Position numbers and translations under genes: made by a program. Below, piece by piece: positions 52,250 through 61,414 of a DNA stretch of 64,000 nucleotides. How positions within the stretch are numbered: the stretch's first letter is position 1; each line of letters starts with the position of its first letter. Under the pieces are notes generated by a model, which saw only the letters and a list, made by a program, of their open reading frames with translations, was not told where the DNA came from and ran no database searches. The DNA is taken from NCBI GenBank assembly GCA_041395325.1, contig JAWLAT010000004.1, positions 62,001-126,000 of the forward strand, given 5' to 3'. The DNA comes from JAWLAT01 sp041395325 (lineage in GTDB: Bacteria; Pseudomonadota; Gammaproteobacteria; Xanthomonadales; SZUA-5).

Positions 52250-54337
52250 ATGGGAAATGGCAATGAACAACCATCGCCGATAGCCTTGAAATATCGAACC
52301 GACATCGATGGCCTTCGAGCAATAGCCGTAACGGGAGTGATCCTGAGCCACGCGGGTTTCTCCTGGTTTGATTCCGGTATTGTCGGGGTTGATATATTTT
52401 TCGTTATATCTGGGTTTTTGATAACGAGAATAATATTAGAAAAGCAGGGCCAGGGATCGTTTCGTCTTCGCGAGTTCTACATGCGCCGCGCGCGACGCAT
52501 TCTTCCGGCCCTGGCAGTGGTTCTTGTTGCAGCGAGCATCGTTGCCTGGAGCATCCAGTTACCGTGGGAGCTGACCAGATTCGGGCAGTCTCTGGTGGCT
52601 GCGGTCATCTTTTGCTCAAATATATACTTCTATATCACCACCGACTATTTCAGCGATGCGGCAGAAATGACTCCCTTGATCCATACCTGGAGTCTTTCGC
52701 TGGAAGAGCAGTTCTACCTAATCTATCCACTTTTATTGATCGTGCTATGTGGCTTTGCCCCTCACGTGAAGCGCCTGCTGATTTGGGGTCTTCTGGGCAT
52801 CTCGTTTTTGACGTGGATTGCTATGACAGGGCCCGCTGACTCTTTCGCATTCTATGCGTTGCCGACAAGAGGATGGCAGTTGCTTCTCGGAGCAATTGTG
52901 GCACTGCATTTGAGTAATAATGAGGAGCCGGGGGAGGCTCGAGCAAGAAATGGAACGCTTTCGCTGTTGGGTCTTGTGTTGCTTCTCTCAGCAATTTCTC
53001 TGCAGATTAACGACAGCCCGTCAAGACTGGATTACTTGCTGCCGCCAACGATGGCCGCAGGAGGAACAGCGCTTGTACTGCTGTTCAACACGAAATCTAC
53101 CGCAGCATTTAAGATACTGAGCACGAGTCCGCTGGTGTATATTGGGCTCATTTCATATAGCGCTTATCTCTGGCACCAGCCAATCTTCGTCTTTGCCCGC
53201 CACGTAACGCTAGAAACTCCATCCGCCTTGATGATGATCTGTTCGATTGTTCTAGTAATACTCCTTGCGGACATCTCCTGGAGGTTCGTCGAGAATCCAT
53301 TTAGAAAGGCCTCTGTTGTACCTTCAAATCGGTTTATCCTCTCCGTTGGCGCTGCGCTCGCAGCGTGTTTGGTATTCGGCTTGACTGTGCATGCAAGGAA
53401 GGGTGAAGTCGGGCGGCATCCAGCTGAAATCGCGGGCGTGCTGAGATCCTTGAATCCCCCGCTGAGGTGTAAGGGATATATATTTGACGAGAAGATTGAG
53501 TCAAAGGCTTGCTACCTCGAAGGATCAGGGGGGGCAGAAGAAGCAGAGGGAATCGTGATATGGGGTGACTCGCACGCATACTCGCTGGCCGTTGGAATTC
53601 AAAACAGTCTTGAAAAAATGGATATGCCGTCGGTGACAGTCCTTACAAAAAGTGGATGCCAGCCCGTCCCGGGCCTGGCCGGTCTGGTTAATCACGATTG
53701 CGTCGAATTCAATGAGAGAGCCCTTCGCAGTATTTCATCAGGAACCGCGAGTACTGTATTGTTAGTTGCGAGATGGGCGCTCATCTTCGAGAAGATTGAA
53801 GATGGGGGGGGCGGGAATCTAATTCTGCCAACTATCGGATTTCTGGAGTCTGAGTCTGAAGGGAAGAACCTTCAAATTCGGGAGGGGGTGTCCGGAATTG
53901 TGCTAAGCAGCTTGCAGCAAACGATCAAAATTCTTCAATCCAAGGGCAAAAAGGTTGTAATCATGTTGCCGTGGCCAGAAATCGGCAGGAACGTCGTGAG
54001 GGACGCGCTTTATCATCTGCGCTTTACCAGTGAAGAGACGCTTCTGATGAGACCTCCTGTCATTTCAAGAGAAATTGTTGACGCTCGTCAGTTGAAGTCA
54101 CGCCAAGCGTTGGTTGATATTGCGACTTCATATGATTTATCTGTGTTGGATCCGATATCGACATTCTGCGGTCAATCTACGTGCCAGACAGGACAGCAAT
54201 CGGATCTTTGGTACTGGGACGATAACCATTTGTCTGTTAGCGGCGTTGAAAGACTGTTGCACATGGCTGCGTTCCGTAGACTGTTTGCTGATTCGCGAGA
54301 AGATGGTCCGGTCTTCCGTGGTGCGGAATCGATGTGA
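52250..54337 (+). CDS. OafA-type O-acyltransferase with SGNH domain
   Basis: The 695-residue protein adds acetyl or other acyl groups to surface glycans. The N-terminal Acyltransferase_3 domain has about ten helices with YRTDIDGLRAIAV, His34 in LSHAGF, and VDIFFVISGFLIT. The C-terminal SGNH domain has the GDSH motif (Asp440-His442) and the DxxH motif DDNH (Asp657, His660). This two-domain type is known for O-antigen acetylation. The gene is AT-rich compared with its neighbours, suggesting transfer. Confidence 0.92.
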   Translation: MGNGNEQPSPIALKYRTDIDGLRAIAVTGVILSHAGFSWFDSGIVGVDIFFVISGFLITRIILEKQGQGSFRLREFYMRRARRILPALAVVLVAASIVAWSIQLPWELTRFGQSLVAAVIFCSNIYFYITTDYFSDAAEMTPLIHTWSLSLEEQFYLIYPLLLIVLCGFAPHVKRLLIWGLLGISFLTWIAMTGPADSFAFYALPTRGWQLLLGAIVALHLSNNEEPGEARARNGTLSLLGLVLLLSAISLQINDSPSRLDYLLPPTMAAGGTALVLLFNTKSTAAFKILSTSPLVYIGLISYSAYLWHQPIFVFARHVTLETPSALMMICSIVLVILLADISWRFVENPFRKASVVPSNRFILSVGAALAACLVFGLTVHARKGEVGRHPAEIAGVLRSLNPPLRCKGYIFDEKIESKACYLEGSGGAEEAEGIVIWGDSHAYSLAVGIQNSLEKMDMPSVTVLTKSGCQPVPGLAGLVNHDCVEFNERALRSISSGTASTVLLVARWALIFEKIEDGGGGNLILPTIGFLESESEGKNLQIREGVSGIVLSSLQQTIKILQSKGKKVVIMLPWPEIGRNVVRDALYHLRFTSEETLLMRPPVISREIVDARQLKSRQALVDIATSYDLSVLDPISTFCGQSTCQTGQQSDLWYWDDNHLSVSGVERLLHMAAFRRLFADSREDGPVFRGAESM

Positions 54338-54441
54338 AGTTCGGAAGTTCTTTCCCGTGATTTTGGCAGAGAAGGCACAAGCGGTAGGCCATAGCTTCGT
54401 TTGGTGGGCATGTAATATTAGTTCATTTGGACGGTTTCTCC

Positions 54442-55539
54442 GTGGGTGATAAGGTTTCCATCTTGATTTCTGGGCGCATGTACGGCGGTGGTCAGCGGGT
54501 CGTCGAGGATCTTCGGTTAGCGCTAAAGTTGCAGGTTCCCTTTCTGGTCTTGATGGGCTGTGAAGGGCGCTGCAGAAGTCTGGCGCCGAATAAGGTGATT
54601 CCGTACGACGGTCGGTATAATCGTATATTGTCTCTGTGGCGGACGTCTGTCGCGATGCGACAATGGTTGCGGGAGTGGAATTACCCAACTGTGCACAGCC
54701 ACGGTTGGGACGCGGACTTGGTGAGTTGGCTTGCGTGCTTGTTCGTGCCAGCAAGGAGACTGGTTCACCTGCATGTGACTCCCACGTTTCTTGTGCCGGT
54801 CTCGTTGCGTGATCGATTGCGGTGCGCTCTCGCGAAGGTGGTCTTGCGGAAGTCGGCGGTCGTGGCAGTATCCCACGCGGTCCGGTCCCACTGGTGCAGA
54901 GGACTGGGCTGGAGCGAGTCAAGGATCTGCGTCGTGCACAACGGTGTCGATCTAGATAGATTTGTGCCCGGACATCGCCAGATCAATCCTTCGTGCGTGG
55001 TAATCGGGGTTGCTGCTCGACTGGCTCCCATGAAGGGCCTTGAGTACCTGATTGAGGCATTCGCCCGCTTGCGGGATCTTCATAAACCGGTGAAATTGCG
55101 TATCGCAGGCGAGGGTAGTCTTCGAGGATCGCTAGAGGCCAAGGTTGCGGAGTTTGGTTTGAAGCCGATGGTTGAGTTTCTCGGCCATGTCGAGGACATG
55201 CCGAGCTTCTACCGAGATATCGATGTGTTTGTGCTTCCATCTGTGGCCATGGAAGGATTTCCCTTAGGGATTCTCGAAGCGATGTCGTCGGGCTTGCCAG
55301 TGGTAGCTACGCGGGTTGCTGGGGCCCCGGAGTCGGTCGAGGATGGTGTGACCGGCCTACTGGTGCCGCCTCGCGATCCATTGGCTCTTAGTCTTGCCAT
55401 CGGGCGGTTGGTGGATTCGCCCGAACTGATCGTCACGATGGGTGATGCTGGCAGGCAGCGTGCGGAAAGAGAGTTCTCCTTGCAACAATTCGCTTCGGCG
55501 ATGTGCGAGGTGTACCGCAATTGCGGATTCATCGCTTGA
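54442..55539 (+). CDS. GT4-family glycosyltransferase
   Basis: The 365-residue GT-B protein has a glycine-rich acceptor loop MYGGGQRVVEDLRLAL, VHSHGWDADLVSWLA, and HNGVDLDRFVPG. The donor site is IGVAARLAPMKGLEYLIEAF plus EGFPLGILEAMSSGLPVVAT with the E-x7-E pair. The GTG at 54442 has GGACGG upstream; a TTG at 54427 is an alternative. Its stop overlaps the next gene (TTGA). The 104 bases after the acyltransferase hold no identified element. Confidence 0.9.
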   Translation: MGDKVSILISGRMYGGGQRVVEDLRLALKLQVPFLVLMGCEGRCRSLAPNKVIPYDGRYNRILSLWRTSVAMRQWLREWNYPTVHSHGWDADLVSWLACLFVPARRLVHLHVTPTFLVPVSLRDRLRCALAKVVLRKSAVVAVSHAVRSHWCRGLGWSESRICVVHNGVDLDRFVPGHRQINPSCVVIGVAARLAPMKGLEYLIEAFARLRDLHKPVKLRIAGEGSLRGSLEAKVAEFGLKPMVEFLGHVEDMPSFYRDIDVFVLPSVAMEGFPLGILEAMSSGLPVVATRVAGAPESVEDGVTGLLVPPRDPLALSLAIGRLVDSPELIVTMGDAGRQRAEREFSLQQFASAMCEVYRNCGFIA

Positions 55540-56630
55540 GAATTGCAGCCTGGTTTGCTACCTCTCTGACTGATCGCTACGTGACGGGCGTCGGCAAGCA
55601 CGCGGTGGAAATGATCAGCGGCTTGGCTCGGACGGATGGCGTAACCGTGGAGTTGCTGGTTACCTCCTCAAAAGGGGCCATCGATCCCAGCGCGACTCGT
55701 TTGAAAGGGCTTCCGTTGCTTTCCTTGGCCATGCCGCGGCGGCTTTTGGAATTGACCTGGTGGCTTCTGCGGTGGCCGCGCCTTCAGCGGTGGGCACCCC
55801 AGGCCGATTGGCTGTACTGTCCGCGCGAACTCTGGCTGCCGCCCGGTCGCAGTCGATATGCCTTGACCGTTCACGATCTTTGGTCACTGGATCGCCCGGG
55901 TGTGCGCTGGCGTGACCGCTGGCGGGTTCGGCGAGTGCTGCGCCCAGCGCTGCGACGCGCCGACTTGGTTTTCACCGTTTCCGAGTTCACTGCCGAGCGT
56001 CTGCAGGCGCACTTCGGGCCGCTGGCGCACAAGATTCGCGTAATTGGGAATGGTGCGGCCCGAGCCTATTTCGAGCGTGCTGCGCAGGCGGTTTCTGATG
56101 TGTCCGCAGCGGAGCCTCCCTATTTGGTGTCGGTGGGCGGCCTTACGGAGAAGAAGGGAGGCGATCGCTTGCTGGCGCTGGCATGGCGCCTGTATCGGAG
56201 ACATTCGCCGTTGAGGCTGATTGTGGTTGGTCCGGTGGATGCTTCTTCTCAGGCTGCGCGGTGGCCGCCCAACCTCGAGCACATCCCGCGGGGTGGAAGC
56301 GACTCGGAATTGGCCGAACTGGTGCGCGGTGCCAGGGCGGCGCTCTCTTTGTCTCGCTATGAGGGCTTTGGGATCACGCTGGTCGAAGCGATGGCAGTCG
56401 GTACGCCAGTGATCGCTAGCGACATCCCCGCCCATCGGGAGGTCGCTGGAGACGCCTCTTGGCTGGTTGATGGAGATGATTCGGAAGCGTTGGATGTGGC
56501 ACTAGCCGAGGTGATTGACCGGCGTGCGTCGCGGGAGGAGCGATGCGCGCGCGCTGGTGCGCGCGCAGCTGAGTACACCTGGGAAAAGGCGGTCGCCAGA
56601 CTGCTGTCGGCGCTTCGGGAATGCGCATGA
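55536..56630 (+). CDS. GT4-family glycosyltransferase
   Basis: The 364-residue protein starts at TTG 55536 in a TTGA overlap with the preceding stop, giving LRIAAWFATSLTDRYVTGVG. GT4 hallmarks are TVHDLWSLDRPG, ADLVFTVSEFTAERL, YLVSVGGLTEKKGGDRLLA and EGFGITLVEAMAVGTPVIAS. It resembles mannosyl/rhamnosyltransferase-type GT4 proteins that build repeat units. The linkage cannot be predicted. The stop overlaps the next start (ATGA). Confidence 0.9.
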   Translation: MRIAAWFATSLTDRYVTGVGKHAVEMISGLARTDGVTVELLVTSSKGAIDPSATRLKGLPLLSLAMPRRLLELTWWLLRWPRLQRWAPQADWLYCPRELWLPPGRSRYALTVHDLWSLDRPGVRWRDRWRVRRVLRPALRRADLVFTVSEFTAERLQAHFGPLAHKIRVIGNGAARAYFERAAQAVSDVSAAEPPYLVSVGGLTEKKGGDRLLALAWRLYRRHSPLRLIVVGPVDASSQAARWPPNLEHIPRGGSDSELAELVRGARAALSLSRYEGFGITLVEAMAVGTPVIASDIPAHREVAGDASWLVDGDDSEALDVALAEVIDRRASREERCARAGARAAEYTWEKAVARLLSALRECA

Positions 56631-57928
56631 GCGAGTTCGAAGTCAGCGAGATGGGTCGTGGCGTTCTAGTGGCCCAGCTCGGTGCACGCCGCCACTACGC
56701 GGTACCTATGGCTTTTCAGGCGCATGGGCAGCTCCACGCGCTATGCACCGATCTGTTCCTCCGCTCGCCTTGGCAAATCGAAGGGCTTCGGCGGCTAGCC
56801 AAGCTGTTGGGCTACGCTTCTATTCGCCGGCTTGCGGATCGGCAGTCCGGGGTCGAACTGGGCCAAGCGATGATCCGGCGTTATCCGATGTTTGGACTGC
56901 AGTACAAATGGCAGGGGGCGAGAGCCGCCAGTGCCGCCGAGCGCACCGCCAACTGGCTGTGGGGCGGTAAGCGTTTCGCAAGCCTCTGTGCCAGCGCGAT
57001 TGACGAAAGGACCGGTTCAGTTTACGCCTTCACTTCAGCAGCCAAGGAGTTGTTTGAGACCGCGCAAGCTCGTGGACTGCCCCGCTGGCTGGACTATGCC
57101 ACCGCACCGCGGGCCTTTGAGGTGGGGCTGATCGCTGAAGAGGCCGAGCGATTCCCAGGCTGGGCAGCCAGGCCGGTTGATGACGCGCTGACGGATGCCT
57201 ATCTGCAGCGGCAACGGGAAGAGATGGCACTGGCGACCCGCATTGTTTGCGGCTCCAGTTTTGCGAAGCGCGCAATCGTTGCCGAGGGTGCCGATCCTCA
57301 AAGGGTCGTGGTGGTGCCATTGGGGCTGGCGCGACATCTCTACATTCAAGACACGCGTGGGCGTCCGGTTGAATCCAATATCGGCTTGCGAGTGCTTTAT
57401 GTGGGCGGCGATGGCTTGCGCAAGGGCATTGGCTACCTGGCGCAGGCGCTGGAACTGCTTGACCGTGGTGACATTCAGGCTCGGGCCGCTGGAGATCTGG
57501 AGCTTAGTGCCCTGGCGTTGGGCCATTTGTCAAAGCGAATCGAACTCCTGGGAACGGTGGCCCGATCGGATATGGCCCTCCTGTTCGCCTGGGCCGATGT
57601 GCTGGTCCTGCCTTCCATCAGTGACACCTTTGGCATGGTCATCCTGGAAGCGATGGCCGCTGGCGTGCCCGTGATCGCCAGCGAAAATACCTCCGCGCCC
57701 GATCTGATCCGCGACGGCGTGGATGGCTTCGTTGTGCCGATCCGTGATGCGCCCGCCATCGCCCGTGCCCTGCAGTTGCTGGCCGACGAGCCAGAGCGGC
57801 GGCGGGCGATTGCACAACAGGCCAGGACCAGAGCGGCGGAGTTCAGCGTGGCCCACTATGGCGCCCGGCTGATGCGGGCGCTGAATGTCCGCGATGCGAT
57901 GCACCACAATGCAGGAGGAGAGCCGTGA
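56627..57928 (+). CDS. GT4-family glycosyltransferase
   Basis: The ATG at 56627 gives 433 residues. The acceptor half is longer than usual and includes RGVLVAQLGARRHYAVP and YKWQGARAASAAERTANWLW. The donor half has LRVLYVGGDGLRKGIGYLAQ and SDTFGMVILEAMAAGVPVIA, followed by LIRDGVDGFVVP. The first ATG at 56621 is a possible start. It overlaps genes on both sides by four bases, so it is translated in one coupled run. Confidence 0.9.
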   Translation: MSEFEVSEMGRGVLVAQLGARRHYAVPMAFQAHGQLHALCTDLFLRSPWQIEGLRRLAKLLGYASIRRLADRQSGVELGQAMIRRYPMFGLQYKWQGARAASAAERTANWLWGGKRFASLCASAIDERTGSVYAFTSAAKELFETAQARGLPRWLDYATAPRAFEVGLIAEEAERFPGWAARPVDDALTDAYLQRQREEMALATRIVCGSSFAKRAIVAEGADPQRVVVVPLGLARHLYIQDTRGRPVESNIGLRVLYVGGDGLRKGIGYLAQALELLDRGDIQARAAGDLELSALALGHLSKRIELLGTVARSDMALLFAWADVLVLPSISDTFGMVILEAMAAGVPVIASENTSAPDLIRDGVDGFVVPIRDAPAIARALQLLADEPERRRAIAQQARTRAAEFSVAHYGARLMRALNVRDAMHHNAGGEP

Positions 57929-58686
57929 GTTTGTCACAGCGCGTGATGGACAGTCTGAAATGGGCGATCTTTCCGGGGATCAATCTGCACGCGCGTGAGC
58001 GCTTTCACCGAATTCCCAGGCAATTCCAGGCTGAGCAGGCGAGCGGACGCAGTCTGCTTGATGCGGGCTTCGGCAACGGCATGCTCGCCTGGCAGGCCTG
58101 GCGCCGTGGCTATCGGGTGGTGGGAGTCACTCTGAAACAATCGGAGGTCATCAAAGCACAACGCCTCTTTAACCACCGCCAGAGAATCAGCGAGACGCAA
58201 CTGCAGTTCCTGCACCACAACCTGTACGACACGGCCGGCCTGAAGGCTCGCTTTGGTGCCTTCGACGAGATCGTCTGTGCCGATGTGATCGAGCACATCA
58301 GAGACGACGCAGGTATCTGCAAGGCGTTTTACGAGTTGCTCAAGCCTGGGGGCTGTCTGCATCTAACCACGCCCAATGCAGAGCATCCCTACAACGCGAG
58401 CTTTCCGCTGGATCTGGAGGAGTCCGGCGGTCATGTCCGGCCGGGCTACACGAGGCAAAGCTTCGAGCAGTTGTTGTTGCCCCTGGGCTTCGAGGTGGAG
58501 GCCTTCTTTGGATATGGCGGCGTCATCCGACAGTGGTTCAACCGCACCATCAAGGAAAGCCAGGAGCGACATGGTGCCTGGGCCGGCGTGCCTTGGTTTG
58601 TGTTGTCTCTGCCATTCTTACCCTTCCCGGCCCGCGGTCCGCACGTGCCTTTCTCCTGGTACATTCGCCTGCGCAAGCCGGCATGA
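57925..58686 (+). CDS. SAM-dependent methyltransferase
   Basis: The 253-residue class I methyltransferase has motif I SLLDAGFGNGMLAWQAW and IVCADVIEHIRDD as motif II/III, followed by LLKPGGCLHLTTPN. The C-terminal part has a hydrophobic segment, WFVLSLPFLPFPARGP. Located among glycosyltransferases and next to the polymerase, it probably methylates a sugar or a chain end. The GTG overlaps the preceding stop. Confidence 0.88.
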   Translation: MSLSQRVMDSLKWAIFPGINLHARERFHRIPRQFQAEQASGRSLLDAGFGNGMLAWQAWRRGYRVVGVTLKQSEVIKAQRLFNHRQRISETQLQFLHHNLYDTAGLKARFGAFDEIVCADVIEHIRDDAGICKAFYELLKPGGCLHLTTPNAEHPYNASFPLDLEESGGHVRPGYTRQSFEQLLLPLGFEVEAFFGYGGVIRQWFNRTIKESQERHGAWAGVPWFVLSLPFLPFPARGPHVPFSWYIRLRKPA

Positions 58687-58701
58687 ACGGGCAATTGCCG
58701 A

Positions 58702-60144
58702 ATGTTTGACCTGTTGGCGCTAGCGTGCGGACTAGTGGTTGCGGCAGTCGCGTTGACTACGTACTTCCGCTACGGTGACGCCTTCCATCCGGCCGTATTC
58801 ATTGCACCGCTGATGTTTGCGGGCTATTGCCTGTGGCCGCTGGTGTTGAACCGCTCAGGGGACCTGGAGTTTCTGCTGGGATCTGAGGATTCGGCTCGTG
58901 TGCAAGGCTATTACCTGGCCGGACTGACAGCTTTCTTTCTGAGCCTGTCATCAGGATCAAGTCAACGCCTGTTGCGACAGCGCCAGCTAAGTCCATGGCA
59001 GAGCCTGTTAAGTACTGTGCGGGGGCAGCAGGCGCGTAGAAAGCTGATGAAACTGGCCATGCTATTGTCGTGTGTGGCATTGGCTGCCTACTGGTATTCG
59101 ATCCTCAACGCGGGCGGTTTTGATCTGGCCTACTCGCGTTATAAGGGAGGTGGCTACGCTGAAAGCGGATATGTAGGTGAAGCAGCGCTGCTCGCCTATC
59201 CCGCAGTCCTAATCTACGCATTGACGAGGCAGGGCAAGGGATTCGGGCCAATCGACTGGTTGCTGGTGCTCGCGATGATCAGCCCGAACCTGTTTCAGGG
59301 CACTTTTGGGGTGCGTCGTGGGCCGTTGTTTATCTCCCTCGCTATCTTGTTCGTTTCCTGGGTCGTTGCGCGCGGGCGAGTGCCTGGCCTGGTCAGGACT
59401 GTGCTGGTGGTCGCATCGATTCTGTTGGCCGTGGGGTTCGTTTGGACACAACGGCAAGTCTGGTTTTCTGATGATCCGGCTGCAGAAGGTCGCTCTGGAC
59501 TTGGGTCTACCTTTTTGCCATCAACAGACGAGTTGTGGCAAAACGATTACGTGAGTGGTATGGGAAGTGCCCTGATCACCGAGTACTACGACGAATATTT
59601 CTGGGGCAAGCGATGGTTCGTTGATCTGGTCATACGGCCCATACCGCGCCAGATTTGGCCGAATAAATATGCCGATGTCGGCGCCCACTGGAAGGAGGGC
59701 GCCAATCCCACTGGTTTCGATGAGCTGGCGCAGATTCATGTGCTCGGCTTTCCGCTACCGTCGGGTCATTCCATCGGCGTTCTCTCCGATCTGTATTCGG
59801 AATGGTCCTGGGGGGCGTTGTTCTTTCTTGCACTCTTGGGCTGGTTCCTGCGCTGGCTGTGGTTCAAGCATCGCACCATCGGACAAGTTTGGACCGTCCT
59901 TTTCCTGGTGGCCATCGGCTTGTGTGTTTATCTGCCAACGCAGTCCTTCTCAGCGTTCTACCAGCGTTTCCTCATCATGGCTATTGGTAGCTTTGTCGCC
60001 TGGCGCTGGGTGGTGGGCAAGGACGTCAGGGCGACGCGCGAGGCAACGTCTGCAGTGCTGGATGAGCCGTTACCCGACCACGGGCAGGGCCTCGGTTCGG
60101 GACGCCGGGCGCCTGCGGTATCAGGTGGTCGGCGCATACGCTGA
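58702..60144 (+). CDS. wzy: Wzy-like oligosaccharide repeat-unit polymerase
   Basis: The 480-residue polytopic protein has about eleven hydrophobic helices. The long periplasmic loop contains ALITEYYDEYFWGKRWF and IRPIPRQIWPNKY, a hallmark of O-antigen polymerase family proteins that join repeat units at the periplasmic face. The C-terminal tail is basic and disordered. It lies among GT4 genes, where a repeat-unit polymerase is expected. Confidence 0.82.
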   Translation: MFDLLALACGLVVAAVALTTYFRYGDAFHPAVFIAPLMFAGYCLWPLVLNRSGDLEFLLGSEDSARVQGYYLAGLTAFFLSLSSGSSQRLLRQRQLSPWQSLLSTVRGQQARRKLMKLAMLLSCVALAAYWYSILNAGGFDLAYSRYKGGGYAESGYVGEAALLAYPAVLIYALTRQGKGFGPIDWLLVLAMISPNLFQGTFGVRRGPLFISLAILFVSWVVARGRVPGLVRTVLVVASILLAVGFVWTQRQVWFSDDPAAEGRSGLGSTFLPSTDELWQNDYVSGMGSALITEYYDEYFWGKRWFVDLVIRPIPRQIWPNKYADVGAHWKEGANPTGFDELAQIHVLGFPLPSGHSIGVLSDLYSEWSWGALFFLALLGWFLRWLWFKHRTIGQVWTVLFLVAIGLCVYLPTQSFSAFYQRFLIMAIGSFVAWRWVVGKDVRATREATSAVLDEPLPDHGQGLGSGRRAPAVSGGRRIR

Positions 60145-60204
60145 TGCTCTGAAGTCGCGGAATCGGCAGCGTTCGGCAATCGTAGAGTGATTGATCTGTC
60201 TGGA

Positions 60205-61344
60205 ATGCGGGTGGCGTTGCAGTGGATGCGGACCGGGCCCTATCACTTGGCGCGGGCACGCGGGGCTGCTCAGGCCTTGGCAAAGGTCGGCGCCAGCGTG
60301 TCAGTTGTTCAGGTCAGTGCGCGGGATCACTACGAGTGGACCGGAACCGTTGAATCAACTGACCTCCGATTGAGCACGCTGTTTGCCGAGCGCACCTATG
60401 ACGAGCTGGCGCAGCATGAGATTTCGGCTCGCCTTATCGAGTGGCTGGAAGGCGAGCGCATAGACGTCGTGGCCAGCAATGGCTGGGCGGTCCCGGAAGC
60501 TCGGGCGGCGCTGGCTTGGGCCGGGAGATTTCGGAATCGCCGTGCGGTGGTGATGTCGGAAACGAAGGCCGACGAAGCTCCCCGGGTATTCTGGAAAGAG
60601 TGGGTCAAGCGGCGGATCCTGCGTCGCGCGAGCGCGGGGCTGGTTGGCGGGGAGATGCAGGCACGGTATCTGGCGTCGCTCGGTGTTCCTGCAGAGCGGA
60701 TCTTTCTGGGCTACAACGCCGTCGACAACGATTACTTTGATACTCAGTCCGAGATCGCCCGACAGGGTGCGGGTCCGTTGGGCGCTCGTCCGTACTTTTT
60801 CGCTTGTGCTCGCTTCATTGCACGAAAGAACTTCGATGGTCTGCTTCGCGCTTACGAAGCTTATCGACGTGCGTGTAGCGATCCGTGGGATCTGGTTGTT
60901 TCGGGGAGTGGCGAGGAGGAGTCACGGCTGCGTGCCTTGTGTTCGGAGCTGGGACTTGACCGGGACGTTCATTGGCCAGGTTTCGTGCAATACCCGGAAC
61001 TTCCCACTTGGTATGCCCATGCTGGAGCCTTCATTCACCCGGCCAAGGGCGAGCCCTGGGGTCTGGTGGTCAATGAGGCGGCTGCCTGTGGCTTGCCGCT
61101 GCTGGTGGCCTCGCCCGTTGGTGCCCGCTACGAACTGGTTGAGGATGGCGTGAATGGTCACGTCTTCGATCCTTTCGACGATGCAGATATCACCCGCGTG
61201 TTGCTGCAGACCACTGAAGCGTCTGCAACGGAGCGCGAAGCGATGGGGCGGGCCGCGCGGAGGCGCGTCGCCGACTACGGGCCGGAGCGCTTTGGCCAAG
61301 GTCTCGTGGCGGCCGTGCAGGCGGCGTTGCAAGCCCCACGATGA
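60205..61344 (+). CDS. GT4-family glycosyltransferase
   Basis: The 379-residue protein begins MRVALQWMRTGPYHLARARG. Donor-side motifs are YFFACARFIARKNFDGLLRA, WDLVVSGSGEEESRLRAL and EPWGLVVNEAAACGLPLLVA. SAGLVGGEMQARYLASLG marks the start of the C-terminal half. A GTG at 60187 would add six residues. It is followed by a 70-base gap with no feature. Confidence 0.9.
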   Translation: MRVALQWMRTGPYHLARARGAAQALAKVGASVSVVQVSARDHYEWTGTVESTDLRLSTLFAERTYDELAQHEISARLIEWLEGERIDVVASNGWAVPEARAALAWAGRFRNRRAVVMSETKADEAPRVFWKEWVKRRILRRASAGLVGGEMQARYLASLGVPAERIFLGYNAVDNDYFDTQSEIARQGAGPLGARPYFFACARFIARKNFDGLLRAYEAYRRACSDPWDLVVSGSGEEESRLRALCSELGLDRDVHWPGFVQYPELPTWYAHAGAFIHPAKGEPWGLVVNEAAACGLPLLVASPVGARYELVEDGVNGHVFDPFDDADITRVLLQTTEASATEREAMGRAARRRVADYGPERFGQGLVAAVQAALQAPR

Positions 61345-61414
61345 GTTGGTCATCCATGATGGGGGTCGCCAATGGCTTGCCGAGTTTGCGTGACCACTGC
61401 GCAGCCGCTTCTGT

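Noticed and set aside
58702..60144. Wzx flippase as identity of this polytopic protein
   Set aside because: The large periplasmic loop with PRQIWPNKY and the helix pattern fit a polymerase. No MATE/PST-like repeats are seen.
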